DNA from: an uncultured Dysosmobacter sp.
Lineage (GTDB): Bacteria; Bacillota; Clostridia; Oscillospirales; Oscillospiraceae
Reading direction: 5' to 3'
NCBI GenBank assembly: GCA_934565855.1
Contig: CAKTIO010000006.1
Span: 62,001 to 126,000 of the forward strand
Length of the DNA: 64,000 nt
The notes under the pieces were generated by a model. The model did not search any database. It saw only the letters and a program-made list of their open reading frames with translations, and was not told the DNA's origin. This document shows, in pieces, positions 26,800 through 36,125 of this stretch. A program made the position numbers and the translations under genes. Position 1 is the first letter of the stretch. Each line of letters opens with the position of its first letter.

Positions 26800-28731
26800 A
26801 TGACACAGTCAACAAGGAAACTCACTATGGGGAGCCTGTTCGATGGCATCGGCGGCTTTCCTCTGGCTTCGGTGCGGTGCGGCATCGAACCGATATGGGC
26901 CAGTGAAATCGAGCCGTTCCCCATACTGGTATCAAAAGTTCGCTTCCCACGCATGGAGCAGATGGGAGACATCACAAAGCTGAACGGCGCGTATCTGCCG
27001 CCTGTGGATATCATCTGCGGAGGCAGCCCGTGCCAGGACTCAGCGTGGCCGGATTGCGTGCTGGTTTGACCGGCGCGCGTTCCGGCCTTTTTATGGAACA
27101 AATACGGATCATTCAGGAGATGCGAGATGCAGACAGAAAATCTGGAAGGACAGGAGTGCATATTCGGCCAAGGTTCGGGATCTGGGAAAATGTTGTCGGC
27201 GCTCTCTCAAGTGGGCGGGACGCTGAAACGAGTCAAAAGAAGCCTGGGGCGGATTTTCAAAAAGTCCTCGAAGCGTTCCTCCAAGTTGAAGAACCACACC
27301 TTCATGTTGTTAGACCTGAGGCCGGGCGCTGGGAATATGCTGGGGGCATATTGGGAGTACGATCCTCCGTGGCTTGGATCGTTTGGGACGCTCAACACTT
27401 CGGAGTGCCCCAAAGACGTCGTCGAGTCTTCGCTGTGGCTGATTTTGCAGGCTACAGCGCCATCCCAATACTCGCTATCCCGGACAGCGTGCCTGGGTAT
27501 CCTGCGCCGCGCAGCCTGCCGCGGCAAATCGCTGCCACCATTATTGGAAGCTGCTTTGCGCATGCAGGCAGGGCTTGACCCACCTGCGCCCATATCCGGT
27601 GAAGCGAAGGCTTATCATATCAACCAGCGCAATGAGGGCATTGATCTGGACGGTGTGTCCGGTGCATTAATGGCAACGCAGAACCTCCAGATGCAGACCT
27701 TCATCACAAATCCCGGCATCAATCAGAACGACTTGCAAAAACGGATGGCCTTTGCCGCCAACCAGCGGGATGAAGTGCGGGATCTGCATGACATAGCAGG
27801 TGCGCTGCAGGCTCAGCCGGGAATGAAACAGCAAACCTTTGTCGCTGGACTTGTAACGAAAGGAAACGGAGATTGTTTTCTTACACCGGAAAAACATACT
27901 GCGCTCTTAACCGGAGGCGGACAGGCGGGACAGGGATATCCATGTGCTTTCGTCGCTGGCTTCTCGGCCGGAGCAGGTGCAAGCGCTGGGACTATCGGGT
28001 ATCAGGAGGGCGTATCGCCCACATTGAAAGGCAGTCCCAGCGGAAACTGTATGCCCAGCATCCTCTGTATCAACGATCAGGGCGGGCAGATCATGGAGTG
28101 CAGCGAGAATGTCGCCGGAACCCTGCGGGCACAGGAACACGGGCACCAGCCTCTAATCCTGCGTCCAACAGGACCCAAGGTTTATGAAAACCACGGTATC
28201 GACGGAAGATATACCGGGCCGCACGATGTAGCCCCCACCATGTCCGCCCGCTATGGAACCGGGGGAAACAATATTCCCCTCGTACAGCAGGAAGAAATCA
28301 TCTGCATTGCAGGCAATGCCATCGACCGCCAGCCGCAAAACGGCGGCAACGGCTTCGGCTGGCAGCGGGATATTTCCTATACCCTGACCGCTACGGACCG
28401 CCACAGCGTCTATGCCCGTCAGCGGGTAGATCAGTTTAAGAATGACGAGATTGCCTCCACGGAGAGCGCACGGCAGCATAAGGATGCAACAGATCTCGTC
28501 TGCCAGCCAACCTCTGCTTGGGATGCGGACTGCCGGAATCTCATTCGCCGCCTGACACCTCTGGAGTGCGAACGGCTCCAAGGCTATCCGGATGGTTGGA
28601 CCGATGTTCCTGGCGCTTCGGATTCCGCGCGCTACAAGGCTCTCGGCAACAGCGTCGCCATCCCCTGTGTGGAATACCTCATGCAGCGGGTGGCTATGGT
28701 CATTGCGCTTGGTTTGGAGTGGGATTTTTAG
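26800..28731 (+). pseudogene. C5-cytosine DNA methyltransferase, two frameshifts
   Basis: All motifs exist but in three frames. Frame 1 has motif I (GSLFDGIGGFPLA) and the catalytic PCQ (GGSPCQD). Near 27038 one base is missing (expected D-L-S-V-A-G), and frame 2 gives SVAGLRAGLTGARSGLF and QRRRRVF. Near 27575 a second shift leads to frame 3, which runs to RLTPLECERLQGYPD and the C-terminal GNSVAIP. Between them are six repeats of a '-TL-A' type segment (SGALMA, AGALQA, SPTLKG, AGTLRA, APTMSA, SYTLTA). It is probably inactive unless these are sequencing errors. Confidence 0.85.
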
Positions 28732-28804
28732 TTGGTCCTGGTAATAGCTTTTGCACTTACTTTCGGGTATCTTGGCTTTACCAAAAAAGACTGGAGGAAC
28801 TGTT

Positions 28805-29116
28805 ATGGCAGAAAAAACGCGCAACCTCTGCGCACAGATCCCCGTGGAGTTGCATGACAAGGTGCGGCAGCGGCAAGCGGAATCCGGCAATACCCTGAGC
28901 CAGTACATGACCGCGCTCATCACCAGATTTTATGAAATGGAGGAACGGCAGGCTATGGAGAAAGAAGTGACAAGGCCCGTCTGTGTGCAGGTGCCGGTGG
29001 AGCTGTTCGAACAGTTCAAAGCATACCTGAAGCAGCACAATATGAAGCAGAAGGACTTCGTCATCCGCTGCATCCAGCAGGCGCTGGCGGAGGACGTCGG
29101 CACTGCCGAAGAATAA
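28805..29116 (+). CDS. Tandem ribbon-helix-helix-like protein
   Basis: 103 residues made of two similar ~45-residue halves: NLCAQIPVELHDKVRQRQ... and PVCVQVPVELFEQFKAYL..., each a strand followed by two helices as in CopG/Arc. Likely a DNA-binding regulator of the transfer operon, or relaxosome accessory. GGAGG lies upstream of the ATG. A strong hairpin follows before the T4SS genes. Confidence 0.7.
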   Translation: MAEKTRNLCAQIPVELHDKVRQRQAESGNTLSQYMTALITRFYEMEERQAMEKEVTRPVCVQVPVELFEQFKAYLKQHNMKQKDFVIRCIQQALAEDVGTAEE

Positions 29117-29131
29117 GAAATACATCGCGTG

Positions 29132-29160
29132 AACCGCTGCCGAAAATCTCGGCAGCGGTT
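29132..29160 (+). terminator. Terminator/attenuator before T4SS genes
   Basis: AACCGCTGCCGA and TCGGCAGCGGTT are perfectly complementary with a 5-nt loop, followed by TTGCTTTGG. It sits 18 bp before the VirB3-like ATG. Confidence 0.7.
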
Positions 29161-29178
29161 TTGCTTTGGAGGAACAAA

Positions 29179-29442
29179 ATGTTTATTTACCCTGAAAACT
29201 TGAAAGCCAAGCCCATGCTGTGGCTCTGGCTGCTGCGGGACATCGGCATCATCGGCGTAGGCGCCCTGCTCTCTGTACTGGCGCTGACGCAGGGGCTGGG
29301 TATGGGCTTGCTGGTGGTCACGGTGCTGTATGCCTTTCTCACCATTCAGGTGGATGGCAGCAGTATTTTAGATTTTCTGCGCCGTGCCGCCTGTTTTCTT
29401 TTCCTGTGCCAGCAATTCTATGAATGGAGGCTGGACCCATGA
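29179..29442 (+). CDS. VirB3/PrgI-like T4SS membrane protein
   Basis: 87 residues with two adjacent transmembrane segments (IGIIGVGALLSVLALTQGL, GLLVVTVLYAFLTIQV) after a short N terminus. Size, topology and position directly before the VirB4 genes fit the VirB3/PrgI-like subunit. GGAGG precedes the ATG. It overlaps the next gene by 4 bp. Confidence 0.72.
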   Translation: MFIYPENLKAKPMLWLWLLRDIGIIGVGALLSVLALTQGLGMGLLVVTVLYAFLTIQVDGSSILDFLRRAACFLFLCQQFYEWRLDP

Positions 29443-30017
29443 ATCGCAAACAGAAAAAGGAACTGCGCCAGCTGAAGTCTACGCGGCAGCTCATGGGCAT
29501 TGTCCGCGTGACGCCTCACGGAGTTGTGACAGATTCCGGGGAGCGCGTCTTTTACCTGCTCCAGCCGGACAACCTCTCTGTCCTGTCCCCGGAGGTCATT
29601 CGGGGACGTATCCGCTCCCTCACCATGCTTCTCAGCACCCAGCCCTCGCTGGAAATCTTGGCGCTGGACTCCCGTGAGTCCTTCCAGCGGAACAAGGAAT
29701 ATTACCTGCGGCGCTTGGAGGAAGAAACGGAGCCTGCTGTGCGGGAACTGCTGGAGCGGGACATCGCCCATCTGGACGCCATTCAGTTTTCCTCCGCCTC
29801 CTCCCGCAGGTTCGTGCTGGTCATCCCCCTGACGGAAAAGATGAACACAGATGAAAGTGCGCTGCGGCAGCTGGAGAAAACCATCTGCGACCACGGACTT
29901 CGTGTGCGTCTGGCAGAGGAGCAGGACATCAAGCGTCTGCTGGCAATTTACTACCAGCAGGATCTCACTACGGAGGTATTCCGTGATTTCGATGGAGAGG
30001 AGTATATGCATGGCTAA
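29439..30017 (+). CDS. T4SS protein resembling the VirB4 N-terminal domain
   Basis: 192 residues, soluble. Segments ERVFYLLQPDNLSVLSPE and FVLVIPLTEKMNTDESALRQLEKTICDHG resemble the barrel domain at the N terminus of VirB4/TraC-type ATPases. Its gene overlaps the VirB4 ATPase gene by 8 bp. Together the two proteins (192 + 609) equal a usual VirB4 length, so the function may be divided between two chains. The family is not otherwise recognised. Confidence 0.55.
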   Translation: MNRKQKKELRQLKSTRQLMGIVRVTPHGVVTDSGERVFYLLQPDNLSVLSPEVIRGRIRSLTMLLSTQPSLEILALDSRESFQRNKEYYLRRLEEETEPAVRELLERDIAHLDAIQFSSASSRRFVLVIPLTEKMNTDESALRQLEKTICDHGLRVRLAEEQDIKRLLAIYYQQDLTTEVFRDFDGEEYMHG

Positions 30018-31839
30018 AAAGAAAGCAAAGAAGAAAAAGAAAGCGCCGGAGCCGATCCAGCGCCCCAAGGATTTTCTGGATATGATCGCGCCGGCAGCGG
30101 TGAAGTTCAACACCGACCACTTCATCCTCGGCAGCCGGTACCACACGGCGATGGCTCTGAAAAGCTATCCGCCCATGACGGATGAGCTTGCTTTGCTGCG
30201 GGGCATTGGGGATATGGGCGGCGTCAACCTGCGGCTGACCGCGCGGCAAGTCACGCCTGCCGAGGAGGACGCCATCCTCCATGCCGCCACTAATAAAAGC
30301 CGCATGGAGCGGAGCAACACCAACGACTATAAGCAGAGTGTCACTGCCGAAGCCAATCTGCGGGACATGGCGGAGCTGCTGGCAAAGCAGCGGCAGGAAA
30401 AGGAGCCGCTCATTCACTGCGGCGTGTATCTGGACATTGCCGCGGCAGACACGGAGAAGTTGCGCACGGCGCGGGACACGGTATCCGCACAGCTGATCCG
30501 CTCCCGCATGGGTGCCGATCCGCTGCTCCTGCGCCAGCGGGAGGGTTTTCTCTCCGCCAATCCCGCGGGCGGCAGTCAGCTGGCAAACTTTGCGGAACGG
30601 GTATTGCCCGCATGCAGCGTTGCCAATCTGTACCCCATGAACTACTCCGGCAAAACAGATCCCAAGGGTTTCTTCATTGGGCGGGACAGGTTTGGCTCCA
30701 ACATTATCGTTGACTTTGACCGACGCGCCTCTGACAAGACTAACGCCAGCGCCCTCATCCTCGGCAACACCGGACAGGGTAAAAGTTTTCTCTTAAAGCT
30801 CCTGCTCTGCAATGTGCGGGAGGCGGGGAAAAACGTCATTTCTCTGGACTCGGAGCATGAGATGGAGGATGAGTGCCGTGCATTGGGCGGCTGCTTCCTC
30901 GATTACCTGAGCGGGCAGTACCGCATCAACCTGCTGGAGCCGCGCTGCTGGGACGATGGCAGCGAGCCGGAAGACCCGGACGCGCCTGCCGCTTTCCGTG
31001 GAACGCTGCTTTCTCAGCATATCTCCTTCCTGCGGGATGTGTTTCGCGTCTACAAGGACTTTGACACGCCCCACATTGACACGTTGGAGCTGATGGTGGA
31101 GAGCCTTTATAAAAAGTGGAACATCACCGACCGCACGGACTTCGCCCGGATGCGGCCGGAGGACTATCCAGTCCTCTCAGACCTCTACGATGCCATTCAG
31201 GAATGCTATGACCACTATGATGCCGCCGACAGCCTATATCCGAGGGAGATGCTGCGGGATCTGCTGCTGGGGCTTCACTCCATGTGCCGTGGCGCAGACT
31301 CCCGCTTTTTCAATGGGCATACCAACATCACGAACTCCAAATTCCTTGTCTTTTGCGTCAAGGGATTGGATAACATGGCGGAAAACCTGAGAAACACCCT
31401 GCTGTTCAGTCTGTTGTCTTATATGTCGGATCAGCTTCTGACGCTGGGCAATTCCGTGGCAGCTATCGATGAGTTGTACCTGTGGCTGTCCAATCCCACT
31501 GTCATCACCTACATCCGCAACGCGCTCAAAAGGGCGCGCAAAAAGGAATCCGCCCTATTCCTTGCCAGCCAGAACTTGGAGGACTTCACTCAGCCTGGCA
31601 TCCGGGAGTTGACACGCCCGCTCTTTTCCATCCCCGTCCACCAGTTCCTGTTCAACGGCGGCAATGTGGATAAAAAATTCTACATGGACAACCTCCAGTT
31701 GGAGGAATCCGAATACTCCCTGATTCGAGATCCGGCAAAAGGCTCCTGCCTCTATAAGTGCGGCAACGAGCGGTATCTCTTGCAGGTGCAGGCACCGGAG
31801 TACAAGCAGGCCCTCTTCGGAACGGCAGGTGGGCGGTAA
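30010..31839 (+). CDS. VirB4-type T4SS ATPase
   Basis: 609 residues. A lysine-rich N terminus (AKKKAKKKKK) precedes the VirB4 N-domain (FNTDHFILGSRYHTAMALKSYP). Walker A is GNTGQGKSF near residue 252 and Walker B-like AAIDELYLWL near 484; ASQNLEDF matches the conserved VirB4 C-terminal motif. It powers T4SS assembly/transfer at the inner membrane. ATG at 30010 overlaps the preceding gene. Confidence 0.93.
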   Translation: MAKKKAKKKKKAPEPIQRPKDFLDMIAPAAVKFNTDHFILGSRYHTAMALKSYPPMTDELALLRGIGDMGGVNLRLTARQVTPAEEDAILHAATNKSRMERSNTNDYKQSVTAEANLRDMAELLAKQRQEKEPLIHCGVYLDIAAADTEKLRTARDTVSAQLIRSRMGADPLLLRQREGFLSANPAGGSQLANFAERVLPACSVANLYPMNYSGKTDPKGFFIGRDRFGSNIIVDFDRRASDKTNASALILGNTGQGKSFLLKLLLCNVREAGKNVISLDSEHEMEDECRALGGCFLDYLSGQYRINLLEPRCWDDGSEPEDPDAPAAFRGTLLSQHISFLRDVFRVYKDFDTPHIDTLELMVESLYKKWNITDRTDFARMRPEDYPVLSDLYDAIQECYDHYDAADSLYPREMLRDLLLGLHSMCRGADSRFFNGHTNITNSKFLVFCVKGLDNMAENLRNTLLFSLLSYMSDQLLTLGNSVAAIDELYLWLSNPTVITYIRNALKRARKKESALFLASQNLEDFTQPGIRELTRPLFSIPVHQFLFNGGNVDKKFYMDNLQLEESEYSLIRDPAKGSCLYKCGNERYLLQVQAPEYKQALFGTAGGR

Positions 31840-32903
31840 TGGCGGCCCCTGCCGCAATGCTGGCAAAAATCACCGCTGCCGCTCTCTCAGATGATGAAGC
31901 GCGGAAGAAACTGGGCTGGATCGTGGCGGCGTTGCTTGCGCCCATCCTGCTGCTGGCCGCTTTTTTCTGCTCTCTGCTCTCCGGCAGCGTGGATCATAAC
32001 AACTCCGCCGTCCTGCTGTGCTTCCACGGTGGCGACATTCCGGACAAAACGCCGACAGAATACGTTGCCTACATCGAAGATATGCGTCGCAGCTTCACGC
32101 TGCTGGACAGCGCCATTGCCACCGTCAATGACATGACGGCAGGCAGCGACAGCCTTGACGATATCCGCGTCAAGGCTGTTTTCTATGCCATTTTCTTTGG
32201 AGAGGACACGCCGAGCAAGAGGGCACATAAGCAGTTCGTAGACTGCTTCGTGACCTACGAGGAGCGCACCCGCACCGTCACCGATGAGAATGGGACAAAA
32301 TCTGAGGAGAGTTATACCGTGGCAATTCCTATTACGAACATGGCAGAAGTCTACGAAAATATTGAAAGCGTGCTTCACTTGCAGATCTCCGAGGAACAGA
32401 AGTCCAACGCCGACGGCGTGTACAATCTGGTGCGCTATGGCGTTGCCGGAGGTTCGGAGGGCTGGATACCCGGCGCGGATGTGCCGTACATTGGCGCAGA
32501 CGGTTTCTGCTCCCCAATCGGCTCGGGCTGGGAGAACCGCGTCACCTCTGAGTTCGGCAACCGCATCGATCCCATCACCGGCCAGCGCAAGGGACACACA
32601 GGCATGGATTTAGCTGTCCCCACTGGTACGCCGATCCGCGCCGCGCTGCCGGGGACGGTGACGGTCTCGAAGTACAACGCCGGAGGCTACGGCTACTACG
32701 TGTGCATTGACCACGGTAACGGACTCGTTACGCTGTACGGTCACTGCTCGAAGCTGCTGGTGAGAGTCGGTCAGACCGTGCAGGCGGGAGACATCATCGC
32801 CCTGTCCGGCAGCACCGGGCGCTCCACCGGTCCGCACCTCCACTTTGAGGTACGCATCAACGGTGAGCGGACGAATCCAAGGGCATATCTGCCAAAAAGT
32901 TAA
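31839..32903 (+). CDS. Membrane-anchored M23 (LytM) peptidase, VirB1-like role
   Basis: 354 residues. One transmembrane helix (~26-46, GWIVAALLAPILLLAAFFC), a ~190-residue linker domain, then M23: HTGMDLAVP (H and D zinc ligands) and HLHFEV near the C terminus, with YGHCSKLLV. It would cut peptidoglycan to let the transfer apparatus pass. The start ATG overlaps the VirB4 stop by one base. Confidence 0.92.
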   Translation: MAAPAAMLAKITAAALSDDEARKKLGWIVAALLAPILLLAAFFCSLLSGSVDHNNSAVLLCFHGGDIPDKTPTEYVAYIEDMRRSFTLLDSAIATVNDMTAGSDSLDDIRVKAVFYAIFFGEDTPSKRAHKQFVDCFVTYEERTRTVTDENGTKSEESYTVAIPITNMAEVYENIESVLHLQISEEQKSNADGVYNLVRYGVAGGSEGWIPGADVPYIGADGFCSPIGSGWENRVTSEFGNRIDPITGQRKGHTGMDLAVPTGTPIRAALPGTVTVSKYNAGGYGYYVCIDHGNGLVTLYGHCSKLLVRVGQTVQAGDIIALSGSTGRSTGPHLHFEVRINGERTNPRAYLPKS

Positions 32904-32942
32904 AAAGGACAACAGTCGAAAGAACAGAAATGGAGGCAAGTG

Positions 32943-33308
32943 ATGTCAGATAAAAACTCGCCATTGGAATTCCCAACGGACGAAACCAAGGGAAAAGTAC
33001 AATGGACAAAGGGACACGATTTTACGGATGGCACGCCGCGTTATACCTTTGAGGGGCGCGATCCCGCGACGACCTATGAGCGCTTTCAAGTCGTAATTTA
33101 CACCGAGCGGGAGCGCCGGTACGCACATGATCCCGGCAGCCGATGCAATCACTATTACGGTTATGTGCGCGATAATGAACAGGAATGGTCGGAAACCATC
33201 GGCCCGTTCTTCTCTGTACAGGAAGCGAAGAAGGAAACGCTGGCGCTGTTCAATTCCTTTATGGAGTCGGCTACGCAGAAGCACGATATGAAAATGGGAG
33301 GAATCTGA
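32943..33308 (+). CDS. Small ICE protein with Met-rich tail
   Basis: 121 residues, no recognised family. Aromatic and charged (FQVVIYTERERRYAHDPGSR, HYYGYVRD); likely a compact alpha/beta fold. It ends QKHDMKMGGI, nearly the same end as the DUF4314-like protein at 7341, which has no other similarity to it. GGAGG upstream; two bp before the next gene. Confidence 0.65.
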   Translation: MSDKNSPLEFPTDETKGKVQWTKGHDFTDGTPRYTFEGRDPATTYERFQVVIYTERERRYAHDPGSRCNHYYGYVRDNEQEWSETIGPFFSVQEAKKETLALFNSFMESATQKHDMKMGGI

Positions 33309-33310
33309 GC

Positions 33311-34102
33311 ATGGCGTATGTAAAAGTCAGGCCGCCGGTCAAGATTTATCACCTGACGGGAAAGGACAATCTCAACCGCATTCTGGACGACGGCGTGATT
33401 CGCCGCTTCGCCGATACGGAATGCTGGTTCTGCGAGAGTCTCGAAAAAATGAAAGCGTACATGGCGCAGACAGTCCTCTGTGAGGGTAAGCCTTATTACG
33501 CCGTGAGAGGTCAGCTCTGCCGCTATCCCAAATTTGTACCGGAAGATCATGTTCTTCTCAAGCTCACGCCCTGTGGCTATGAAGATAACTGGTACCGCTG
33601 GGATCAGGAGGTGCCGCCCGGCAGTCCCAGAGAACTGGTGCAGGCAGCAAAAGAATTCTCCATGCTGAAAATCGGATACTGTGGGGATATGGCGTTCAAG
33701 GAGCCGGAAGTCATTGATGTGCCGAAATTCCTTTCCGGGGAGATCGTCAGCCATAAGGAACTGACCTCCAGCGAAATGTGGGGTCTGATATTTGAGAGAA
33801 CCGAAGCGGAAATGGCAGCCTATATGCGGGGGCTGAATCAGTTGGAATGGGATGAACTGATTCAGTCTGCGGCGGAGATCTCTGCTATGCAGGTCTGCCG
33901 CAGCGAACTGACGGTGCAGGGGGAAAGCCTGCCCAGAGAGGAACTTCAATTTTTGCTGCAGACGGAAAAGCCTCTGGAGGTTCTCCGGGAGGCTTGGCTG
34001 GAGCATCAGAGCGTTGGTGAGGGCGAAACCTTTTCCAGTCTGCTTTCCGGTCTGCGCGAGGAATCGCAGCGAATGGAATCCCCAACGATGCAGATGAAAT
34101 AG
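33311..34102 (+). CDS. ICE protein with possible ART/DarT-like N terminus
   Basis: 263 residues. The first 60 (KIYHLTGKDNLNRILDDGVIRRF) resemble the 'YH-T---NL--IL--G' start of DarT/RES-type ADP-ribosyltransferase folds; this is a short, weak likeness. A cysteine-containing central region (PYYAVRGQLCRYPKF) and a helical C terminus follow. It ends SPTMQMK. If real, it would be a DNA- or protein-modifying effector, but I cannot identify catalytic residues. Confidence 0.5.
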   Translation: MAYVKVRPPVKIYHLTGKDNLNRILDDGVIRRFADTECWFCESLEKMKAYMAQTVLCEGKPYYAVRGQLCRYPKFVPEDHVLLKLTPCGYEDNWYRWDQEVPPGSPRELVQAAKEFSMLKIGYCGDMAFKEPEVIDVPKFLSGEIVSHKELTSSEMWGLIFERTEAEMAAYMRGLNQLEWDELIQSAAEISAMQVCRSELTVQGESLPREELQFLLQTEKPLEVLREAWLEHQSVGEGETFSSLLSGLREESQRMESPTMQMK

Positions 34103-34114
34103 GAACGGAGGAAT

Positions 34115-34411
34115 ATGCCGACTATGAAAAAAGAAAATGTCACGATCACATTCGAGAGTGAGCAGCTCGCCGCTCTCGAATTTTCTCTTAAAAAGAAAAA
34201 CACCAGCGTACAGGCGCAGCTGGAGGAACTGCTCAAATGTCTCTACGAATCCGAGGTGCCGGAGCCGGTGCGGGAGTATCTCGACAGCCGCGCAGCACCC
34301 GCTGCCCGTCCGCGCCGTCCAGCAAGACCGACGAGAGCGCAGATGCCGGAGCAGAAAGCTGCTCCCTCTGCATTGACATCATCTGATGCCTCTGAAAAGG
34401 TCGGTGGCTGA
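34115..34411 (+). CDS. DUF6103-like small protein
   Basis: 98 residues. The first 55 (ENVTITFESEQLAALEFSLKKKN, LEELLKCLYESEVPEPVREYL) match the DUF6103 pattern of ICE-borne proteins; the layout (strand then two helices) suggests a ribbon-helix-helix-like fold. The C-terminal 40 residues are low complexity (Ala/Pro/Arg). Two bp from the next gene. Confidence 0.7.
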   Translation: MPTMKKENVTITFESEQLAALEFSLKKKNTSVQAQLEELLKCLYESEVPEPVREYLDSRAAPAARPRRPARPTRAQMPEQKAAPSALTSSDASEKVGG

Positions 34412-34412
34412 G

Positions 34413-35423
34413 ATGGCACAGCAGGAGAAAATCGTGCTGTGGATCGACCGGCGCTGGTTGACCGCTATCGAAAAGCACCTCAATGGTGAGACGCTGCAGG
34501 AGCACATGGAAGATGTGCTGGACGAGCTCTGCAACCAACTGCCGGAGCGGGAGTATGCGCGGATCAGCAAGGCGATTCTGGCGGAAAGCGCTGCCGCCCG
34601 TGAGCGGGAAGAAGCAGCACAGACATGGTCTGCCTACCGCGTACTCGAAAACGGTGAGGAATGGTACTTCAAAGTCACACATGGCGAGGAACTGCTGGAT
34701 GCCGTTGAAAAACTGAACCGTTACCTGAACACACCTGCCGACACAGGCGGCAAATTCATTCGCCTTTTCTCCCGTGGGACGCTGCTCACGCCGGAGGAAT
34801 ATCAGCAGATGCTCGCGGAGCGTATGGAAAACACCGGCAAAGTAACCGGTGTGTTTGAACTCAATTTTGACAAGCGGGAGTTCTCTGCCGTTCACATCAT
34901 GGATGGCTGGCAGACGTGGGCGATGCAGGATGTGTCCGCTGCCGCTGAGCAAGCATTTCGAAATAACAATGTCTCGGTCGATGACAGATACCGTATCCTG
35001 CTGTCCCAGCTGGATGGTCGGGAACTCTCGTCAGCCGGGCACCTTTCCGCACGGGATTTTTCATTCTCGGATGAGATCATCGAGTCAGATGGCAAGCTCA
35101 ATTTTTATGTGCAGATTAAGTTCGATGTGGACGCAGCCTTCGGTACTTTTGTCCTGACCGATGAAAATGATGACTGGCTCAATGTTTACGCCAACTACGA
35201 CATCACACAGGGCAAGCCCTGCGACACGTTGGAGCTGACGCTCTGCAAGGGCGACGGTTCTGAGGAAAGCTGGAGCTACCAGCTCAACGCTGCGGAACAG
35301 GATGTTCTGCTGCGGAAGATGGAGGAGTTCTGTCAGAAGCAGACTGGCATGAGCCTTCGTGACTACGCGCAGAAGTTCCGTGAAGAATCGGAACAGCAGC
35401 AGGGACCGGTGATGAGGCTGTAA
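34413..35423 (+). CDS. ICE protein with DUF6103-like N terminus and Met tail
   Basis: 336 residues. The N-terminal ~55 residues (LWIDRRWLTAIEKHLNGETLQEHMEDVLDELC) follow the same pattern as the protein before it, so the pair may share a fold. The remaining 280 are acidic and unassigned. It ends QQGPVMRL, a divergent version of the tail. The start at ATG 34413 is preferred; an in-frame upstream codon at 34386 also exists. Confidence 0.55.
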   Translation: MAQQEKIVLWIDRRWLTAIEKHLNGETLQEHMEDVLDELCNQLPEREYARISKAILAESAAAREREEAAQTWSAYRVLENGEEWYFKVTHGEELLDAVEKLNRYLNTPADTGGKFIRLFSRGTLLTPEEYQQMLAERMENTGKVTGVFELNFDKREFSAVHIMDGWQTWAMQDVSAAAEQAFRNNNVSVDDRYRILLSQLDGRELSSAGHLSARDFSFSDEIIESDGKLNFYVQIKFDVDAAFGTFVLTDENDDWLNVYANYDITQGKPCDTLELTLCKGDGSEESWSYQLNAAEQDVLLRKMEEFCQKQTGMSLRDYAQKFREESEQQQGPVMRL

Positions 35424-35636
35424 GTGCAAACGTAGGTACAGCAAGGCTGAGGCACTCGCGGCTGCGAAAGCAACAGCGTCCAGGCTGCGCGTGCCTGCGG
35501 GCCCGCGGCGCCGCCAAACTGCGTCAACCCGCTCATGGCGGGCAGCCGCAGTTCGTCGGCTGTCATTCTGCTCCCGCATTTTTTCTGCGATGAGGATAAG
35601 CTCAAAAACAAAAGAAATTCGAAATGGAGGTGCTGG

Positions 35637-36125
35637 ATGCACGACTATTTTTTAGAGCTGCCCGATGAGAAAAAGGCAGAACTGTTTCACGGTCTGGTTT
35701 CAACGGTTTGCGATTTTCTTTATCGAGAGAAGTATTCATTCCTTCACGATTTGGGTATGCCGGACGAGGAGATCCTTGCGCGGGGGTACCTCACGGAAGA
35801 AGGAATGATTGCCGGAGGTGCGAGGCTCGCCCATCTGGAAAGCATCAGCATGAAATTAGAAGACATCCTTCAGCATGATCTGTCAGACGATATTTTTCTC
35901 GTTCACGCACAGGGAGGAAAAGCGGTTTCAGTGGAAGCATTAAACACGTTGACGAGAAAGGAGCAGAAGCTCTTTTCAGATTTGATGGAAGCGCATGTCT
36001 GCGAAAGCCGAGCCGGAGAGCTCGGAACAGAGATCGTAATAGATGGTATCGAACCGGAACGACTGGAAGAACTGAGCGTAGCGCTCGATACCTGTAAACG
36101 GAAACAGCAAATGATCATGCAATAG
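35637..36125 (+). CDS. ICE protein of unknown function
   Basis: 162 residues, acidic, all-helical by appearance, no family recognised. It ends KQQMIMQ, another methionine-rich end. GGAGG precedes the ATG. The 213 bp before it (35424-35636) hold a GC-rich run with several short inverted repeats and no gene. Directly followed by the likely oriT region. Confidence 0.6.
   Translation: MHDYFLELPDEKKAELFHGLVSTVCDFLYREKYSFLHDLGMPDEEILARGYLTEEGMIAGGARLAHLESISMKLEDILQHDLSDDIFLVHAQGGKAVSVEALNTLTRKEQKLFSDLMEAHVCESRAGELGTEIVIDGIEPERLEELSVALDTCKRKQQMIMQ

Noticed and set aside
35424..35636. GC-rich noncoding run as a structured RNA or oriT
   Set aside because: Only short imperfect repeats were seen; the region before the RHH-relaxase pair is a better oriT candidate.
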